NCBI RefSeq assembly: GCF_006517815.1
Contig: NZ_CP041198.1
Location: 1,426,001-1,490,000 of the forward strand
DNA: 64,000 bases
From: Pseudarthrobacter sp. NIBRBAC000502770
Lineage (GTDB): Bacteria > Actinomycetota > Actinomycetes > Actinomycetales > Micrococcaceae
Direction of reading: 5' to 3'
Part shown: in pieces, positions 17,295-25,794 of the stretch
Position numbering within the stretch: position 1 is the stretch's first letter
Layout: every line of letters starts with the position of its first letter
Notes under the pieces: generated by a model
What the model saw: only the letters and a program-made list of their open reading frames with translations
Told to the model about the DNA's origin: nothing
Databases searched by the model: none
Translations under genes and position numbers: made by a program

Positions 17295-20063
17295 CTATTT
17301 ACTACCCTCCTGGAGGTCCCATTCCCTCAGCAAGCTTTCCCGGGCAAGGGCGTAGCGGCCGGTCTTGAAGTAGTTTCCGTGCGTGGCCACCAGTGCCTGA
17401 TACGAGTCGGGCTCTATCTCGAGGGCAACGCCGTCCAGCGCGTTCGCTTCCGGGGTGTCGTGCGGATAGGCGTAGACGGGGAAGCCGAGGTAGTCCGTCC
17501 GTCGCCATACATTCAGCCACACTCCAGGACCGGTTGCGCCGCCGCCCAGGAGGCCCGCGAGTTGGCCATCGGACGGGACGGGCGGCGTTGGGAGAAAACG
17601 GCCCTTCCACGGATCGCTCCGGAAATATCGTGGTCCCTGTACACCCGGAGTCCCAAGGACGGCCGGTCCCCACAGGTCGGGGAAGAATCTGCCGAAATAT
17701 GGGCGCAGCTGGACACCGAAAGTGAGCAATCTGATCCTGGACAAAAGGTCGCTGACCCTGTCCTTGGCCGCGTCGGCATCCGTGCCCCTTGGCCCGGCCT
17801 CGAGCTCCCTGTGCTGGGCCATGGCGGCCAGGTGATATATCGCGGCTATGCCCAGGACGGCTCCCAGGCTGTGCGTAGCCAAAAGAATGCGGCGCGAGGG
17901 CTGCACTTGATCGAGCACTGCCGGGTCGTCCACCTTCTTCTGGTCGGTGAGCCATTGGAGCATCCGGTTGGCAAGTTCGGGCACCACTCGTTCGGAGTAG
18001 CAAGCGGGGCCAAAAGGGTGGCCGGCCCTTGGCAGCCAAGCCACCAGATCCCAAAGCAGCCCGAGCGGCCTGCCTGTTCCCACGACGGCGCTCGAAATTG
18101 CGACCCCTACTATCAACACCCCCGCGGCTGTCAGGGCGCTCGTGGCCACCCAAGTGCCGGCCGGGGAGACTGCGTTCCAGAACCACAGGCGCCGGAGCCA
18201 CTCATGGCCTGTGCCGTTCTCATGGAGGATGGTCAACGCAAGGACCAGGAGGACGCCCGCCAGGGTGGCCCCTGCTGCCAGCTCTACCACCCGCTCACCG
18301 CGTTGCAGCAGGGCGCTTCTGCGGCGGACGGCCATTATTTCTGACGTGTAGGGCAATTCGCTGTCAGCGATCGGAGGAGTGGTGATTCCTTCACCGATCC
18401 AGAGGCTGCCCAGCATGAGCGTGCCCAGGATGACCACGGCTGCAAGGACCAGGAGCACCATGACTCCACCCGCTGCCCAATAAAGGAAGGGGATTGAAAT
18501 GGCAGACGCATCGTCGTTGAGCAGGGTGCGGAAGAGAGGATGGGTGCTGTCCCGTTGCCAAAGGAGGGCGCCGGCCTGCAGCCAGTTGCCGACACCCACG
18601 ACGATGGCGCTCGAGTAGAAGGCCGCGAGCAGAAGGCTGAGGTACATTATTACGCCGGGAGCCAGGCCATGCCATGCTTCTGCCTGCCGACCCAGCGGCC
18701 GCACCGGCGCCCTGTCACGCTGGTTCATGAGGGATACCGCCACAGCCAGCAGGCAGGCCGCGCATATTCCGAAGGCAGCGCTTACGGACATTGGTGCAAA
18801 ATTCCACTGGCCAATAATGATGAGCATGCCGATGAGGGCAATACACCACAACAGGGTTCCCCAGACGACGGCGGCATTCGGGGCCAGGCGCATAAGGAAT
18901 CCCGAGGTCGCGAGTATCGCCAGGAGGGCAACGAGCACTGTCGGCACCAGCTGGGCCACCGTGAAGGGGGCTGCCTGCCCGGCAGTGGTAGCGCGGCAGA
19001 CCACTACCACCGTGCAAAGGTAGACGGCGAAGCTGGAAAGAAGAAGGATCATGGCCCAGGCCATGCGGGAAAACCCGACTCCAAGGGGTGCACGGACGCT
19101 CTCTGACCCCCAGTACATGACGGAGCCGGCTACGACTACAAGGAGCAGGCACGTAACCGCCACTAAAGTCGTGGCAATGCCGGCGTCGTCCTTCGACGCC
19201 TCCCTGAGATCGGCGGCGAGAAGGAAGGTCACGAGCAGGGCGCTGGCGGCAATGTGTGCCACTCCCGTCGGCGAGTTGACGCGCCGGATCCACAACCGCG
19301 GTGCAGCGAGGACCGGCGTGCGCCGCAGCCCGTTTTCCATCGTGCGGCGTTCCCGCTTCTTTGGAACAGGAGAATGGCCCTGGACTCGCTTTTGATCCGT
19401 AAACCGGGTCCGAAAACGAACATCACTGGACAGGCTGATGGCGGCCAGGAGTGCAATGGCGACGATCGGAAAAGTTGACACGGCTGCAAGACGTTGTCCC
19501 CGCGTCAAGCTCCTAAGACCATCGAACCAGTGCGGCATGGCATCGCACATCTGCAGGTGCCCGTCCGCGGTAACGCGAAAGCACTGAACGGCGATGAAGT
19601 CCATGGCAGCCGTGGCGATGGCCGTTGCCAGCAAGAGCGTCAGCAGCAGACTGAACAGACGTACGAGTGCCGCACCTGTTCCGGGGTCGACTCCGTCGCC
19701 GCGTCTATCATCGGCTTTGAGAACACGTGCCCAGTAGGCGGCGTTTGCGAAACCGAAGGGGGCAATCAAAAACCATCCAACGTTATAAAGTGCCCGGACG
19801 CTCTTACCAAGAAACCCGTTCGGCGCGAAGCGGTCCAGCTTGCCCCAACTGTATGCCTCAAGCCGTGTTCTCGAATCCGGCGACGAGGACGCATCTGCGG
19901 GGGACTGCCTCACCTTGTAAAATCCGGCCAACTTGTCAACGAGCCTGATTCCGTCGTGGTCCGCCGGCCCTACGTCTGCAGGCTCGACTCCCAGCATCTC
20001 GTAAGGTGGGGTATTCCGGACTCCATGGACGCGAAGCTCGAGAATTTCCAGTGCTGAGGACAT
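17295..20063 (-). CDS. large polytopic membrane protein with alpha/beta-hydrolase-like motifs
   Basis: A 922-residue protein I do not recognise as a named family. The N-terminus carries LELRVHGVRNTPP, resembling the HG oxyanion strand of alpha/beta hydrolases. A long central part has about 12 hydrophobic helices (for example LVRLFSLLLTLLLATAIATA, VVELAAGATLAGVLLVLAL). The C-terminal soluble part contains LLATHSLGAVLG, a nucleophile-elbow-like site with Ser at about 732, then WRRTDYLG (Asp about 857) and ATHGNYF (His about 895), a plausible Ser-Asp-His triad. It follows the 2-TM protein gene 20094-20579 by 30 bases. Possibly a membrane-embedded lipase or esterase; that is inference. Confidence 0.8.
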   Translation of the reverse strand: MSSALEILELRVHGVRNTPPYEMLGVEPADVGPADHDGIRLVDKLAGFYKVRQSPADASSSPDSRTRLEAYSWGKLDRFAPNGFLGKSVRALYNVGWFLIAPFGFANAAYWARVLKADDRRGDGVDPGTGAALVRLFSLLLTLLLATAIATAAMDFIAVQCFRVTADGHLQMCDAMPHWFDGLRSLTRGQRLAAVSTFPIVAIALLAAISLSSDVRFRTRFTDQKRVQGHSPVPKKRERRTMENGLRRTPVLAAPRLWIRRVNSPTGVAHIAASALLVTFLLAADLREASKDDAGIATTLVAVTCLLLVVVAGSVMYWGSESVRAPLGVGFSRMAWAMILLLSSFAVYLCTVVVVCRATTAGQAAPFTVAQLVPTVLVALLAILATSGFLMRLAPNAAVVWGTLLWCIALIGMLIIIGQWNFAPMSVSAAFGICAACLLAVAVSLMNQRDRAPVRPLGRQAEAWHGLAPGVIMYLSLLLAAFYSSAIVVGVGNWLQAGALLWQRDSTHPLFRTLLNDDASAISIPFLYWAAGGVMVLLVLAAVVILGTLMLGSLWIGEGITTPPIADSELPYTSEIMAVRRRSALLQRGERVVELAAGATLAGVLLVLALTILHENGTGHEWLRRLWFWNAVSPAGTWVATSALTAAGVLIVGVAISSAVVGTGRPLGLLWDLVAWLPRAGHPFGPACYSERVVPELANRMLQWLTDQKKVDDPAVLDQVQPSRRILLATHSLGAVLGIAAIYHLAAMAQHRELEAGPRGTDADAAKDRVSDLLSRIRLLTFGVQLRPYFGRFFPDLWGPAVLGTPGVQGPRYFRSDPWKGRFLPTPPVPSDGQLAGLLGGGATGPGVWLNVWRRTDYLGFPVYAYPHDTPEANALDGVALEIEPDSYQALVATHGNYFKTGRYALARESLLREWDLQEGSK

Positions 20064-20093
20064 GGCCCCTCCCCGGTGACTGTCCCTGGCAAC

Positions 20094-20579
20094 TCAGCTG
20101 ACGCTGGTCGATGTGTGGGTGAGGGTGTCGTCAACAAAAGCGACTTTGGCTATGTATTGCTGATAGAGCCGGACGGCATCTTCGAGATGAAGACGGCCAA
20201 AAGCCAACGCTCCCGCGAGACCTTCCAATTCCGCATTGCACGCCTCCGCGGCACTGACACGGGAGGCGAGCTCATGGGAGTTGGACAGACCCGTCGACAC
20301 AGCCGCGGTCAGGGAACAAAGTACGGCGAGCAGGCAAAGGATGCGCCATACTGTCGAGTCGTCGTCCAGCGACAGCAGAGCCTGGACGCCCTCTGTGAAC
20401 TTAGTACCCCCTGCAGCGGGCCCAACGGTCAGTGCTGCGGCCAGGGCGCTCCCTATGACACTCATGTTGATCAGCCTGTTCCTCCGGGGCCGGGCCTGAC
20501 GCAGAAAGGTTCTGATATCCGCGCGGCGCTGTTCAATGAGCTCGGAAAGCTGCTGACGGGTTGCTGGGTCTTCCTTCAT
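20094..20579 (-). CDS. two-TM membrane protein of unknown function
   Basis: 161 residues from ATG 20579, chosen for GGAGG seven bases upstream. It starts with a charged helix (TRQQLSELIEQRRADIRTFLRQARPRR) followed by two membrane helices (about NMSVIGSALAAALTVGPAAGG and RILCLLAVLCSLTAAVSTGL) and a C-terminal helix with ELASRVSAAEACNAELEGLA. The layout resembles SLATT-type 2-TM domains, but I cannot confirm membership. It is directly upstream of the 922-residue membrane hydrolase-like gene and probably co-transcribed, suggesting a partner or regulator of that protein. Confidence 0.72.
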   Translation of the reverse strand: MKEDPATRQQLSELIEQRRADIRTFLRQARPRRNRLINMSVIGSALAAALTVGPAAGGTKFTEGVQALLSLDDDSTVWRILCLLAVLCSLTAAVSTGLSNSHELASRVSAAEACNAELEGLAGALAFGRLHLEDAVRLYQQYIAKVAFVDDTLTHTSTSVS

Positions 20580-20704
20580 GGCATCCTCCGCACCGACCTT
20601 GGAATGAGCGAACCTATTTTGGCAATACCGCAGAATCGTGTGCACGTTGGGAAAGCGGGGTTGCTGCTGCGATCAGGACACCAGGATCTGTACACTTTGG
20701 CTCC

Positions 20705-21790
20705 TCAGTGAGCCCGGACTTTGACTGCGTCCCATGCAGATGAAACGGCGTTTGCTTCTTGACTTGCTGTTCCGTAGCGGGATCGCGCGGACCTGAGGGT
20801 GAGGCCAGCGAACGAGCTGAAGGTTGCATTGGGCCGTAGCCTGGGATCAGCCAGGGTGTCGTACCAGATCTGTCCGGGCGCTTCCCATGCGTTGCCTCCA
20901 ATCCCGGTGGCCACGAGATAGAACGCGCGGTTCGGGATTCCGGAGTTGGTGTGGACGCCACCATTGTCGGTGGTCGTCCGGACGTAGCCGTCCATCGTGG
21001 CAGGCTGGTGGTCGTACTGGTTGGCGGTACCGGGAGCCTTCATGGAACGGAGGGCGGGGGACAGCAGCGGACCGACGATATCAGCGCCGATAAGCCAGTC
21101 CGCTTGTTGGGCGGACTGGCCGAGGTGATACTGCTTGACCAGGACGCCGAAAACATCCGAGCACGATTCGTTCAGTGCACCGGACTGGCCGGAGTAGGTC
21201 AGGTTTGCTTCGTGTTGGGTCACGCCGTGGGTGAGCTCATGCCCGACCACGTCGGTGCCTTTGGTGGTGTCTGTAAGCGTCTTGCCGTCGCCGTCGCCGA
21301 AAAACATGTGGCCGGCTCCGTCGTAAAAGGCGTTGTCGTAGTTCGTGCCGAAGTGAACCAATCCCTCCAGCGGCATGCCTTGGTCATCGATCGAGTCCCT
21401 GTGGAAGATGTCCCAGTAGAGGGCGTACGTGTAACCGAAATTGTCATAGGCCTGGTTCACGGAATGGTCGGCGTCCGGTGGATCTCCTTCGGAGCGCACG
21501 AGCCTCCCCGGAACCTGGTCACTGGAATGTGCCTGGTCGTAGATTCTGCGGGTGGGGGCACCCCCCGCCGTCGTGCGCCCAACCGCCGTGGGGTGCTGGA
21601 GGGTGCGGGCTGCGATCTCGGCCCTGGCGACCCGAAGTCCTTGATCGATGGCCAGCGTAGACAATAGCGAGTCCCTGTGGGCAGCGTCCGCGCCGCGGGC
21701 CAGTTCGATCAGTAGGTCCGGGGGAAGGATGCAGGCAAGGGAGTGGCGGCTCGCGGCACGTGGCGATCCCTGCGCTGTGCGTGCGGACAT
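20705..21790 (-). CDS. M4-family (thermolysin-like) metalloprotease
   Basis: Zinc metalloprotease, 361 residues. The zinc motif is in VVGHELTHGVTQHEA (HExxH), the third ligand in GALNESCSDVFG (Glu) and the catalytic His side in VHTNSGIPNRAFY. There is no signal peptide and only a short N-terminal region (LACILPPDLLIELA) before the peptidase domain, as in protealysin-like enzymes that are made without a Sec signal. It is adjacent to the secreted Asp-box protein at 21866-23344 on the same strand, 75 bases downstream of it. Confidence 0.92.
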   Translation of the reverse strand: MSARTAQGSPRAASRHSLACILPPDLLIELARGADAAHRDSLLSTLAIDQGLRVARAEIAARTLQHPTAVGRTTAGGAPTRRIYDQAHSSDQVPGRLVRSEGDPPDADHSVNQAYDNFGYTYALYWDIFHRDSIDDQGMPLEGLVHFGTNYDNAFYDGAGHMFFGDGDGKTLTDTTKGTDVVGHELTHGVTQHEANLTYSGQSGALNESCSDVFGVLVKQYHLGQSAQQADWLIGADIVGPLLSPALRSMKAPGTANQYDHQPATMDGYVRTTTDNGGVHTNSGIPNRAFYLVATGIGGNAWEAPGQIWYDTLADPRLRPNATFSSFAGLTLRSARSRYGTASQEANAVSSAWDAVKVRAH

Positions 21791-21865
21791 GATGATCTCC
21801 TTACTGACGGTTTCTTGGCACCTGAGGTTCCCGGAGCCGGCGCCTGGATGGGAGGACCAGCTGGG

Positions 21866-23344
21866 CTAGGGCGTGACGGATGAGAACACGGCGTCGGTCC
21901 GGTTGGATGTATTCGCGTCATTGGCCCGTATGGACAGTGACACACATGATGAGCCCGCGGTTGCCAGCCCGGCGTAGTCGCCAATGAAGAACCCGCGGGC
22001 GGAGGGTGCCGTCATCATGTCGGACGGGCCGTGCACATGCGTATCGCCGCCGAGCGCAAGAGTGCCCACTGTGGAGGACCTGAACCAGTAGTCCGTGGGA
22101 AGGCTGGATGTGTTTCCCGCGGCTAGGTTGCGGAAGTCATAGTAGGCAATTCCAACTTTGCCGCCAGCAACGCGGACGCTCGGGGTGAAGGCGGGGACTC
22201 CCCGTGGAGAGTTGGCTTGTGTGGGCGCGCTCCAGGTCCGGCCGCCGTCGGTCGACGTGGAGATCGCGACTTCGTCGTAGTGGCCGCCGTTGAACCGGGA
22301 GTCTTGCCACACGACATAGAGCTGGCCGGTGGCCGGGTCGACAGCGGGCTCTGGGATTATGTCTCCGGTCCGAACGGCCGCGCCGGTGTTGGGGTCGGTA
22401 ACACCCGCTGTGTTGAGCTTTGCGATGACTTGCGGTGCCGTCCAGCTCGCGCCACCGTCTACGGACGTGGTGAAGGCCACGTTGAGCCCGTGCAGCTGGT
22501 CCACACCGTTAGCGCCTGTGCCCAGGATGAGGTCAAAGAAGTTGTAAAGCGTTCCACTCGGTCCAACAACTATTTGGTTACCGATGGTCTGCTGCTTGTT
22601 GGTCGTGGGCACGATGACCTTCGGGGTACTCCACGTGACGCCTGAGTCCGTCGTTTTAGAGAAGAACGTCGGTCCTGTGAAGGCGGACGCATGGGCCGTG
22701 CTTCGCGGGTTATCGTTCGGTGAAACGAGTCGGTCCCACACCGCGTAGGCGGTGCCCGCAACCAAGGGGTCAGCAGTGACGGACTCCTTGTCATTGAAGA
22801 ACTGGGGCGATCCGAGGTCTTCAATCAGGGTCTTCGGCGCAGTCCACGTTGCTCCGCCGTTGCGTGACGTAGAAGCGAGGACCGCGTTGTCGTAACCGAC
22901 ACCTTGGAACGAGATTGATACCGAGTACGCCGTACCATCCGGGCCTATAGAGACCCAAGGATCCGACGCCCGGTCGTAGCGGGAAGGGCCGCCCGGGGCA
23001 CACGCGGAGAACGGCTGGGCGGTCTCTTTCCAGGTGGTTCCGCCGTTCGTCGAGTAGCCGGCCACGAGCCCGCGGGCGCCGCCGTCAGACCATCTGTCCT
23101 GCTGCCACACGCCGATGACCTTGTTAGGGTGGGCCGGATCGACAGATACCCACGGCTCCACCTCGGCGTTCAGGTAGTTCACGGCGCCGGGAGCGGAGCC
23201 TAACCCGCAGGCCGAGAACGGACTGGCCCCACTTGCCACGGACAGCGGGCTGGCTGTCGTGGCAGAGGCGCCGGACATGTTGAGCATGAGGGCGGCCGGA
23301 AATATAGCGGTCAGCGCGGCCCGACGTAAGCGTTTGGCAGTCAT
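21866..23344 (-). CDS. secreted Asp-box (sialidase/BNR-like) beta-propeller protein
   Basis: Exported protein of 492 residues with a Sec signal peptide (MTAKRLRRAALTAIFPAALM...ASA). The body contains repeated Asp-box/BNR motifs of the form SxDGGxTW: YSTNGGTTW, TSRNGGATW, TTDSGVTW, SVDGGASW and STDGGRTW. This indicates a beta-propeller as in sialidases and other exo-acting proteins. The catalytic Arg triad of true sialidases was not identified, so glycosidase activity is uncertain. A protease gene follows on the same strand. Confidence 0.85.
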   Translation of the reverse strand: MTAKRLRRAALTAIFPAALMLNMSGASATTASPLSVASGASPFSACGLGSAPGAVNYLNAEVEPWVSVDPAHPNKVIGVWQQDRWSDGGARGLVAGYSTNGGTTWKETAQPFSACAPGGPSRYDRASDPWVSIGPDGTAYSVSISFQGVGYDNAVLASTSRNGGATWTAPKTLIEDLGSPQFFNDKESVTADPLVAGTAYAVWDRLVSPNDNPRSTAHASAFTGPTFFSKTTDSGVTWSTPKVIVPTTNKQQTIGNQIVVGPSGTLYNFFDLILGTGANGVDQLHGLNVAFTTSVDGGASWTAPQVIAKLNTAGVTDPNTGAAVRTGDIIPEPAVDPATGQLYVVWQDSRFNGGHYDEVAISTSTDGGRTWSAPTQANSPRGVPAFTPSVRVAGGKVGIAYYDFRNLAAGNTSSLPTDYWFRSSTVGTLALGGDTHVHGPSDMMTAPSARGFFIGDYAGLATAGSSCVSLSIRANDANTSNRTDAVFSSVTP

Positions 23345-23987
23345 TGGTTTCTCCTCAATGTGGGTGGGCCATGGAGAACGATCCCCTATGCACCGGTGAA
23401 ATAGGGGATCTCCGGTTCACATGCACGAACGTTGACAGCAGCGGCAGGGCCGCTCGCGTGCGGTTGGCGCCTCGTGTTGCTGCTGTGCGCGTGGGGCTCC
23501 ATGCGGGCCTGCCAGCGGCTGAACTCCGGGGTACGTTCCGGGAATCCCTGGAGGACGCGGAGAACAGGTCCGCTGACAGGCGGGTGTCCTGGTAATTTCT
23601 TCCCGGCGGAAGGTCGGAGTACCTGTTCTCTTGTGCATCCATCGTTTTCCCCGCTCCGGGGCTCATTGTTAGGCTGCAGCTGCGGGGGACGGTCTTTACC
23701 TATGGTGAGGACCATCGGCGGGCATGATTTCTACTGACGGAACTTTAGGTTCGGGAGAGCCTTTCAAGCTAGTGCCCTTTGGCCCTGTTCAAGAACGGGG
23801 GTCAACCACATGGCCGGATACCCAACCCAGTGACCGCTGCCCGGACGATCAGCTGTAGGGGGCTACGGCCGATCCGAAGCCCATCGAGAGGCACCGGCCC
23901 GGGACCGCGCCGGCGAGTGCCAAGGCGGGCTCATCATGGGACTGCTTCCCTCCAGTCCGGTGTCGAACGGGACCTACCCGACGCGGA
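23345..23987. other. intergenic region, no gene recognised
   Basis: About 640 bases between the Asp-box protein start and the end of the LLM flavoenzyme gene. Several short overlapping frames exist on both strands but none has a ribosome site, membrane segment or family resemblance. The promoter of the Asp-box gene should lie near 23345-23450, where an AT-richer stretch is seen. Confidence 0.5.
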
Positions 23988-25025
23988 TCAGCGCCAGCCG
24001 AGTTGTGGAGCCACGTCCTTCAGGATCGACTCCATGACGTGGGCGTTGTAGTCCACACCAAGCTGGTTGGGGACAGTGAGGAGCAGGGTGTCCGCCGCGG
24101 CGATGGCCTCGTCTTTGGCCAACATGGCGGCCAGCTCGTCAGGGGCGCCAGCGTAGGAGCGGCCAAAGATTGCCCGGGTCTTCTCGTCAATGTTCCCGAT
24201 CTGGTCGGAGCTTTGACGGTCACGGCCAAAGTATCGCCAGTCGAGGTCGTTCGTCAGGGCGAAGATGCTGCGGCTGACTGAGACGCGCGGTTCCCGTTCG
24301 TGCCCGGCCTCCTTCCAGGCCTGCCGGTACAGTTCGATCTGCTCGGCCTGCTGGACATGGAAGGGCTTGCCGCTCTCGTCGTCTTTGAGCGTGGAACTCT
24401 GCAGGTTCATGCCCAGCTTCGCGGCCCACACCGCCGTTGCGTTCGAGCCGGAACCCCACCAGATACGGTCCCGCAGTCCCTCCGAGTAGGGCTCAATGCG
24501 CAGCAACCCAGGAGGATTGGGGAACATCGGGCGGGGGCTCGGCGCCGCGAAGCCCTTCCCGGTGAGAACCTCGAGCAGGCGCTCAGTATGCCGGCGGCCC
24601 ATGTCCGCGTCCGATTCCCCTTCCTTCGGGGCGAAACCGAAGTAGCGCCACCCATCGATGACCTGCTCGGGTGAACCTCGGCTGATGCCAAGCTGCAACC
24701 GGCCGCCGGAAATCAGGTCGGCCGCGCCCGCGTCCTCCGCCATGTAGAGCGGATTCTCGTAACGCATGTCGATCACGCCGGTACCAATGTCAATGCGGTT
24801 TGTGCGTGCCCCGATCGCGGCCAGCAGTGGGAACGGGGAAGCATACTGCTGGGCGAAGTGGTGGACACGGAAGTACGCGCCGTCCGCTCCCAGTTCCTCT
24901 GCCGCGACGGCCAAGTCGATGGCCTGCAATAACGCGTCCGACGCGCTGCGTGTGCCGGACTCCGGGTGGTCGGTCCAATGGCCAAAGGACAAGAATCCGA
25001 TACTCTTCACACCGAAAGCCAACAT
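23988..25025 (-). CDS. LLM-class flavin-dependent oxidoreductase (luciferase-like)
   Basis: Bacterial-luciferase-fold flavoenzyme, 345 residues from ATG 25025 (AGGATCG 12 bases upstream; the frame is open further but the fold begins at LAFGVKSIGFLSFGHW). Family marks are IGTGVIDMRYENPLYMAEDA and LQLGISRGSPEQVIDGW. Such enzymes use reduced F420 or FMN; which one cannot be told here. Downstream gene spacing gives no operon partner; a lipoprotein gene lies upstream on the same strand after 52 bases. Confidence 0.92.
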   Translation of the reverse strand: MLAFGVKSIGFLSFGHWTDHPESGTRSASDALLQAIDLAVAAEELGADGAYFRVHHFAQQYASPFPLLAAIGARTNRIDIGTGVIDMRYENPLYMAEDAGAADLISGGRLQLGISRGSPEQVIDGWRYFGFAPKEGESDADMGRRHTERLLEVLTGKGFAAPSPRPMFPNPPGLLRIEPYSEGLRDRIWWGSGSNATAVWAAKLGMNLQSSTLKDDESGKPFHVQQAEQIELYRQAWKEAGHEREPRVSVSRSIFALTNDLDWRYFGRDRQSSDQIGNIDEKTRAIFGRSYAGAPDELAAMLAKDEAIAAADTLLLTVPNQLGVDYNAHVMESILKDVAPQLGWR

Positions 25026-25077
25026 AGTGGTGCACGATCCTATTCCGCCGGGCACCGGCGGCCACACAGATCCTGGC

Positions 25078-25638
25078 TCATCCCGTCACCCGTACTCCGC
25101 CGACCGCGCCTGTCCACGGCGTATCTGCGGGCCCCGGCAAGGACAGGTGCGCGGAGACATAGCCTTCCTGGAGCGTGATCACCTGTGACGTTGCCCCCGG
25201 GCAGTCCACAGTGAGCTCGACGGGCCAGAGGGTGACCTTGGGATTCTCCTGCCGGATGAAGATCTTGGCGTTGGACCCCCCAATGCAGGCTGCCGTCACC
25301 ATGTATCGGCCAGCCGCAGGCACCTCCTCGGTTGTGCCAAAACCCCTGGCCGGGCCGTCAAGTGGCCCTTCCTGAAAGAGCAGGACCGGCCCGGGCACCG
25401 ACTTAAGGAGTCCGTCCAGCTCCTGGTAGTTCCGCACCTCCCGTTCAAGGACCAGCGGGTTCGGCGTTGGGGTGGCGGCCTGCGTTCCCCCAAGGAGTCC
25501 GGGTACGGGGGTACCGGGTTCGGCGGGCGTCCTGTTGGCCTGGTCCGGGTAGTCATAGGCACACCCCGCCGCTGCTGCCAGTGGGACCAGCAGGCACAGG
25601 GATAGAACCAGTCGATGCCGGACGGCGTTCGTGGCCAC
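25078..25638 (-). CDS. putative lipoprotein of unknown function
   Basis: About 186 residues from GTG 25638 (an ATG in frame at 25677 is the alternative; neither has a strong ribosome site). The signal is RHRLVLSLCLLVPLAAAAGC with lipobox AAAGC, so the product is lipid-anchored outside the membrane. The mature part has a Pro/Thr-rich linker (NRTPAEPGTPVPG, QAATPTPNP) and then a small beta-rich domain with two Cys (MVTAACIGGSN and LTVDCPGA) that may form a disulfide. No family recognised; similar short Cys-pair lipoproteins are common in Arthrobacter relatives. Confidence 0.72.
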   Translation of the reverse strand: MATNAVRHRLVLSLCLLVPLAAAAGCAYDYPDQANRTPAEPGTPVPGLLGGTQAATPTPNPLVLEREVRNYQELDGLLKSVPGPVLLFQEGPLDGPARGFGTTEEVPAAGRYMVTAACIGGSNAKIFIRQENPKVTLWPVELTVDCPGATSQVITLQEGYVSAHLSLPGPADTPWTGAVGGVRVTG

Positions 25639-25794
25639 AATTCCATGGTGGTCGTGGCCGCCGCCTGGGGCAACCATGCCGGATGGAACCGGCAGTCCAA
25701 AAAATGCTACTCAACTACTAATTATGTACAGCGGTTCTCCAGGTATTCGCATGCACGTCGCTTGCCGTTCAGTCCGCATGGTGAGACTCGGGCG

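Noticed and set aside
23386..23715. Minus-strand 109-codon frame in the 23.4-24.0 kb gap
   Set aside because: No ribosome site or family resemblance, and overlapping frames of equal quality exist on both strands.
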